64,000 bases of DNA from assembly GCA_031406155.1 (NCBI GenBank), contig JANOGW010000017.1, positions 1 to 64,000 on the forward strand. Direction: 5' to 3'. How positions within the stretch are numbered: position 1 is the stretch's first letter; the number at the start of each line of letters is the position of its first letter. This document shows positions 60,981 through 64,000 of the stretch, piece after piece. The notes under the pieces were generated by a model. That model had not been told where the DNA came from, searched no databases, and saw nothing but the letters and a program-made list of their open reading frames with translations. This stretch comes from JACMNW01 sp031406155 (GTDB lineage: Bacteria; Pseudomonadota; Alphaproteobacteria; Rhodobacterales; Rhodobacteraceae). Both the position numbers and the translations under genes were made by a program.

Positions 60981-62551
60981 TGACCAAGCATCTTGCGCAC
61001 GGCGGCGACCAGATCAGCAACCGGCACCTCGACCTGCGCGGGGCGGTCTTTCCATTCTTCCAGCGTGGCATTTTCGGCGATTTTAGCACCGAGGATCAGG
61101 TCTTTGAGGATGACCGTGTCCCTCGCCGCCTCATCACCACCTTGGATCACCGCGATGGGAGACTTGCGTTTATCGGCATATTTCAACTGGTTGCCGAATT
61201 GCTTGGGGTTACCGAGGTAAACTTCGGCGCGGATACCCGCCCGGCGCAGATCGCCGACCATGGCCATGTAATCGGCCATGCGCTCGCGGTCCATCACGGT
61301 AACGACGACGGGGCCTGCAGTGTCTGTGGCACCGCGCCCTTTGGCTGCAAGAGCTGCCAGCAAACGGTCCACCCCGATGGAAACGCCCGTGGCCGGCACC
61401 GATTGCCCGGTGAAGCGTTTGACAAGATCATCATAGCGCCCGCCGCCTGCTACGGAGCCGAATTGCCGCTTGCGGCCCTTTTCATCGAGAATCTCGAAGG
61501 TGAGTTCAGCCTCATAAACCGGGCCGGTGTAGTAGCCGAGGCCACGGACGACGGAGGGGTCGATGACGATGCGGTCCGGTCCGTAGCCTTGGGTGCGACA
61601 AAGCTTTGCGATTTCTAGCAGTTCCAAAACAGCCTCAGAACCACGCACAGTTTCGTTCAAGAGATCGAACAAGTTAAATACTACTTGGCGGTCCGCATCG
61701 GTGAGGAAAGGATCAAGGGAAATGTGACTTTCATAACGCAACCTAGCTTCTTCGTTGCGTTCGGTAGTTTCCTGTTTGCCAGCATTCAAGAAGCTCAGAA
61801 CAGAAGTTATCGCTTCGGAACCTAATCCCGCGCCCTTAGTAAAATCTCCACTTTCATCTTTGCGGCCATCTCCCAATAGGGCGCGAACTCCTTCCAGACC
61901 GAGGCGATCAAGTTTGTCTATGGCTCGCAAAACTATGCCACGTTCAGACGAAAATCGGCTTGAATCTGAAATATCGTAGAGGCCAACCACCTCCATTACC
62001 CCATCTAAAACCTTGCGGTTGTTCACCTTGATCACATAATCGCCGCGCTCAATCCCAACCGCTTCCAGCGCATCGGCCAGCATCATGCAAATCTCGGCAT
62101 CGGCGGCCACACTCGCTGACCCTACCGTATCTGCATCGCACTGATAGAACTGCCGGAACCGGCCCGGACCCGGTTTCTCATTCCGCCAAACAGGCCCCAT
62201 CGCATAACGGCGGTAGGGGCTGGGCAACTCATTGCGGTACTGGGCGGCGACGCGGGCCAAAGGGGCGGTCAGGTCATAGCGCAGGGCGAGCCAATCCCCC
62301 CGGTCCTTGTCGTCATCTTCTTTCCAAGCAAAAACGCCTTCGTTGGGGCGGTCGACGTCGGGCAGGAATTTGCCCAAAGCCTCGACCGTTTCCACGGCGG
62401 AAGTTTCCAAGGGATCAAAGCCGTAGGTGTGGTAGACGGCGGCGATCTTGTCCAGCATCGCTTTGCGGGCCAGCACTTCGTGCCCGAAATAATCGCGAAA
62501 GCCCTTCGGGGTTTCGGCCTGCGGGCGGCGGCTAGGTTTCTCATGTGGCAT
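60977..62551 (-). CDS. hisS: Histidyl-tRNA synthetase
   Basis: A 524-residue class IIa synthetase. MPHEKPSRRPQAETPKGFRD starts the catalytic domain; motif 2 is PGRFRQFYQCDADTVGSASV, the histidine loop is SVVRGLGYYTGPVYEAELTF and motif 3 is GGGRYDDLVKRFTGQ. The C-terminal anticodon-binding domain ends VAAVRKMLGQ. A region at about 61615-62015 (residues about 180-312) is clearly AT-richer with different codon choice while staying in frame. The longer frame upstream is antisense to slyX. First gene of hisS-hisZ-hisG. Confidence 0.95.
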   Translation of the reverse strand: MPHEKPSRRPQAETPKGFRDYFGHEVLARKAMLDKIAAVYHTYGFDPLETSAVETVEALGKFLPDVDRPNEGVFAWKEDDDKDRGDWLALRYDLTAPLARVAAQYRNELPSPYRRYAMGPVWRNEKPGPGRFRQFYQCDADTVGSASVAADAEICMMLADALEAVGIERGDYVIKVNNRKVLDGVMEVVGLYDISDSSRFSSERGIVLRAIDKLDRLGLEGVRALLGDGRKDESGDFTKGAGLGSEAITSVLSFLNAGKQETTERNEEARLRYESHISLDPFLTDADRQVVFNLFDLLNETVRGSEAVLELLEIAKLCRTQGYGPDRIVIDPSVVRGLGYYTGPVYEAELTFEILDEKGRKRQFGSVAGGGRYDDLVKRFTGQSVPATGVSIGVDRLLAALAAKGRGATDTAGPVVVTVMDRERMADYMAMVGDLRRAGIRAEVYLGNPKQFGNQLKYADKRKSPIAVIQGGDEAARDTVILKDLILGAKIAENATLEEWKDRPAQVEVPVADLVAAVRKMLGQ

Positions 62552-62643
62552 GGCGGCTGGCCCTTCGCTTTTGTCAACGCGGCGTGTAACGGATGGGGCC
62601 AGTCGCGGCAAGAGTGGGGCGGCAAGACTACGAAGGGGTTGCG

Positions 62644-62847
62644 ATGGACCGGCTAGGGGCGATCGAGGAACGGCTGGCGCATCTGATGCGCGCGGTTGAG
62701 GATCTGTCCGACATGGTGGCCCGTCAGGGTGCCGAGATCGACCGCCTGACCCGGCTGAACCATCTGCTGATGGAGCGCGAAGCCGTGCGCGAAGCCGATG
62801 GCGGCGGTGCCATTGCGCTGGCCGACCAGAAACCGCCGCATTGGTAG
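62644..62847 (+). CDS. slyX: SlyX family protein
   Basis: A 67-residue coiled-coil protein: MDRLGAIEERLAHLMRAVED, then LSDMVARQGAEIDRLTRLNH and a C-terminus ending QKPPHW. The PPHW/PPHY end is diagnostic of SlyX. Role unknown. It diverges from hisS across about 90 bases. Confidence 0.87.
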   Translation: MDRLGAIEERLAHLMRAVEDLSDMVARQGAEIDRLTRLNHLLMEREAVREADGGGAIALADQKPPHW

Positions 62848-62897
62848 GGGCGGAGTTTGAAGAATGAGTATTTGGGCGAAGAAAAAGCCGCAAGCGC

Positions 62898-63971
62898 ATG
62901 ACCCTGCCTGATCAGAGGGCGATCGCCGGCATCATGCCCGGGCTGGTGTTGACCTTGACTATTGGCACCATCGGTGGCCTTGCGGCGCAGGCCCTGCACC
63001 TGCCGCTGGGGTTGCTGTTGGGCTCGATCCTGGCGGTCGGCCTGGCCGCGATGATGGGCGTGCGTTTGGCCGGGGTTGGCGTGTCGTTTCCGCAGGGTTT
63101 GCGCAACCTGTTCGTGCCGATCATTGGGGTGGCGATTGGCGGCGCATTCACGCCCGATGTCTTGCGCCAGATGCCGGGGTGGTGGATCAGCCTGCTGGCA
63201 CTGCTGATCTATATCCCGGTGGCGCACGGCGCGGGGTATTTCATCTATCGCCACGGCGGGTTGCCAAAAGCGGAGGCTTTTTTTGGCGCAGTGCCGGGCG
63301 GGTTGATCGAATCCGTGGTGCTGGGCGAAGAAGCGGGGGCAGATGCGCGCACCCTGATCTTGTTGCAGTTCCTGCGGCTGATCTTGACCATCATCGCCGT
63401 GCCACTGATCTTTCTGGGCCTGACCGGGCATTCGGTAGGCTCAGCGGCGGGGGCACAAATGGCCGGAAACGGATTGCCGCTGGGCTGGGGCGACGCGGCG
63501 ATCTTGCTGGTGGCGGGGGCGGTGGGGTTCTGGGTTGGGCGTGCGTTGCATCTGCCAGCGGCGATCATGACCGGGCCGGTTCTGGCATCGGCCATCGTGC
63601 ATCTGACGGGGTGGACGGAGGGAGTGCCGCCAGCTTGGGCTGTTGGCGTCACGCAGGTGGTGCTGGGATCAGCCCTTGGCGCACGGTTTGTGGGCATGGA
63701 GCGGGCGGCGCTGCTCAGGGCGTTGCGGTTGGCCATGCAAAGCGTTGGCGTGGCGTTGGTGCTGGCGTTCGGCTTTGCGTGGGCGGTGTCGGGGCTGGCG
63801 GGCCAATCGATTGCGGCGGGGTTCCTGGCGTTCGCGCCCGGGGGGCTGGCCGAGATGAGTTTGATTGCATTGAGTTTGAAAATCGGGGTGGTTTATGTGG
63901 CAGTGCACCATGTGGTGCGCATTGTGGTATCAGTGACGGTGGCGAAGATCGGGGTCAGGTGGATCAGGTAG
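62898..63971 (+). CDS. AbrB family (ammonia monooxygenase-like) membrane protein
   Basis: A 357-residue inner-membrane protein with about ten helices in two AbrB duplications: IPVAHGAGYFIYRHGGLPKA, FFGAVPGGLIESVVLGEEAG and the matching second copy with FAPGGLAEMSLIALSLKIGV and YVAVHHVVRIVVSVTVAKIG. The old name ammonia monooxygenase is not supported; a transporter-like or regulatory role is more likely. A short purine-rich stretch precedes the ATG. Confidence 0.86.
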   Translation: MTLPDQRAIAGIMPGLVLTLTIGTIGGLAAQALHLPLGLLLGSILAVGLAAMMGVRLAGVGVSFPQGLRNLFVPIIGVAIGGAFTPDVLRQMPGWWISLLALLIYIPVAHGAGYFIYRHGGLPKAEAFFGAVPGGLIESVVLGEEAGADARTLILLQFLRLILTIIAVPLIFLGLTGHSVGSAAGAQMAGNGLPLGWGDAAILLVAGAVGFWVGRALHLPAAIMTGPVLASAIVHLTGWTEGVPPAWAVGVTQVVLGSALGARFVGMERAALLRALRLAMQSVGVALVLAFGFAWAVSGLAGQSIAAGFLAFAPGGLAEMSLIALSLKIGVVYVAVHHVVRIVVSVTVAKIGVRWIR

Positions 63972-63977
63972 TGCGCG

Positions 63978-64000
63978 CTAAATCTCTTCCACCGTCACCA
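63978..64000 (-). CDS. C-terminal end of a further gene (cut by window edge)
   Basis: The minus strand ends VTVEEI followed by TAG, convergent with the AbrB-type gene. Only seven codons are visible, so the product cannot be named. Confidence 0.3.

Noticed and set aside
1..64000. CRISPR array, prophage or insertion sequence
   Set aside because: No regularly spaced repeats, integrase, transposase or phage structural genes were found on either strand.

Overview
This window looks like chromosomal DNA of an alphaproteobacterium of the order Rhodobacterales (Roseobacter/Rhodobacteraceae type). The pointers are a fused ATP sulfurylase/APS kinase, a short HisG paired with HisZ, an F1 ATP synthase cluster (atpHAGDC) without Fo genes, a cobalamin-type ribonucleotide reductase, and small families frequent in this order (DUF1150 with Hsp20, DUF465, DUF1489, DUF2125, DUF2189, H-type lectin, Hint-domain protein). 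DNA is GC-rich, genes are tightly packed on both strands, and GTG/TTG starts are common. No phage, IS element or CRISPR array is visible.

Layout. 0-16 kb: an Lrp-type regulator (cut by the window edge), trxB, sulfate activation (sat-cysC), a fatty acid hydroxylase, an Hsp20-DUF1150 pair, purEK, an iron-permease-like protein, a lipase, NUDIX and GNAT enzymes and an EamA transporter. These are followed by a patch of gene decay (two head-to-head gene remnants near 11.3 kb) and groES-groL under a CIRCE operator. The groL frame is broken by an in-frame TAA. 16-31 kb: pyrophosphatase, HAD hydrolase, MaoC hydratase, ribF, a Cys-cluster protein, threonine aldolase, hydrolase/isomerase, prs, H-type lectin, the ATP synthase operon, a methyltransferase and gloB. 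31-46 kb: clpA, a ccdAB toxin-antitoxin module whose antitoxin carries an in-frame TAG, a TolQ/MotA-like plus OmpA-like envelope pair, ChaC-like and DUF2125 proteins, extensin-like protein, tyrosine and histidine biosynthesis (tyrA-like, hisC), a methyltransferase/ABM/AraC group, a YqhA-like protein and rpsD. 46-55.5 kb is more accessory: sulfotransferase, Hint protein, LysR regulator, peroxiredoxin, cupin-MFS pair, and a four-gene operon of a membrane protein, 3-hydroxybutyrate dehydrogenase, patatin phospholipase and an NTF2-like secreted protein. 55.7-64 kb: nrdJ preceded by an aberrant tRNA-like gene, DUF1489, the hisS-hisZ-hisG operon, slyX and an AbrB-type membrane protein.

How it fits together. 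Most genes are housekeeping: energy (F1-ATPase, pyrophosphatase), nucleotides (purEK, prs, nrdJ), histidine/tyrosine, and protein quality control (GroES/EL, Hsp20, ClpA, TrxB). Sat-CysC makes PAPS, which the distant sulfotransferase could use. The most unusual signals are three. First, a tRNA-like gene with intact acceptor, D, T and anticodon stems but a 43-nt anticodon loop holding its own hairpin. Second, GroEL is split by TAA at a normally glutamate position and immediately followed by GTG. Third, ccdA ends early at TAG, while the missing C-terminal tail is still readable in frame behind it. Smaller signals are a head-to-head double gene truncation, an AT-rich patch inside hisS, and BIME-like palindromes.
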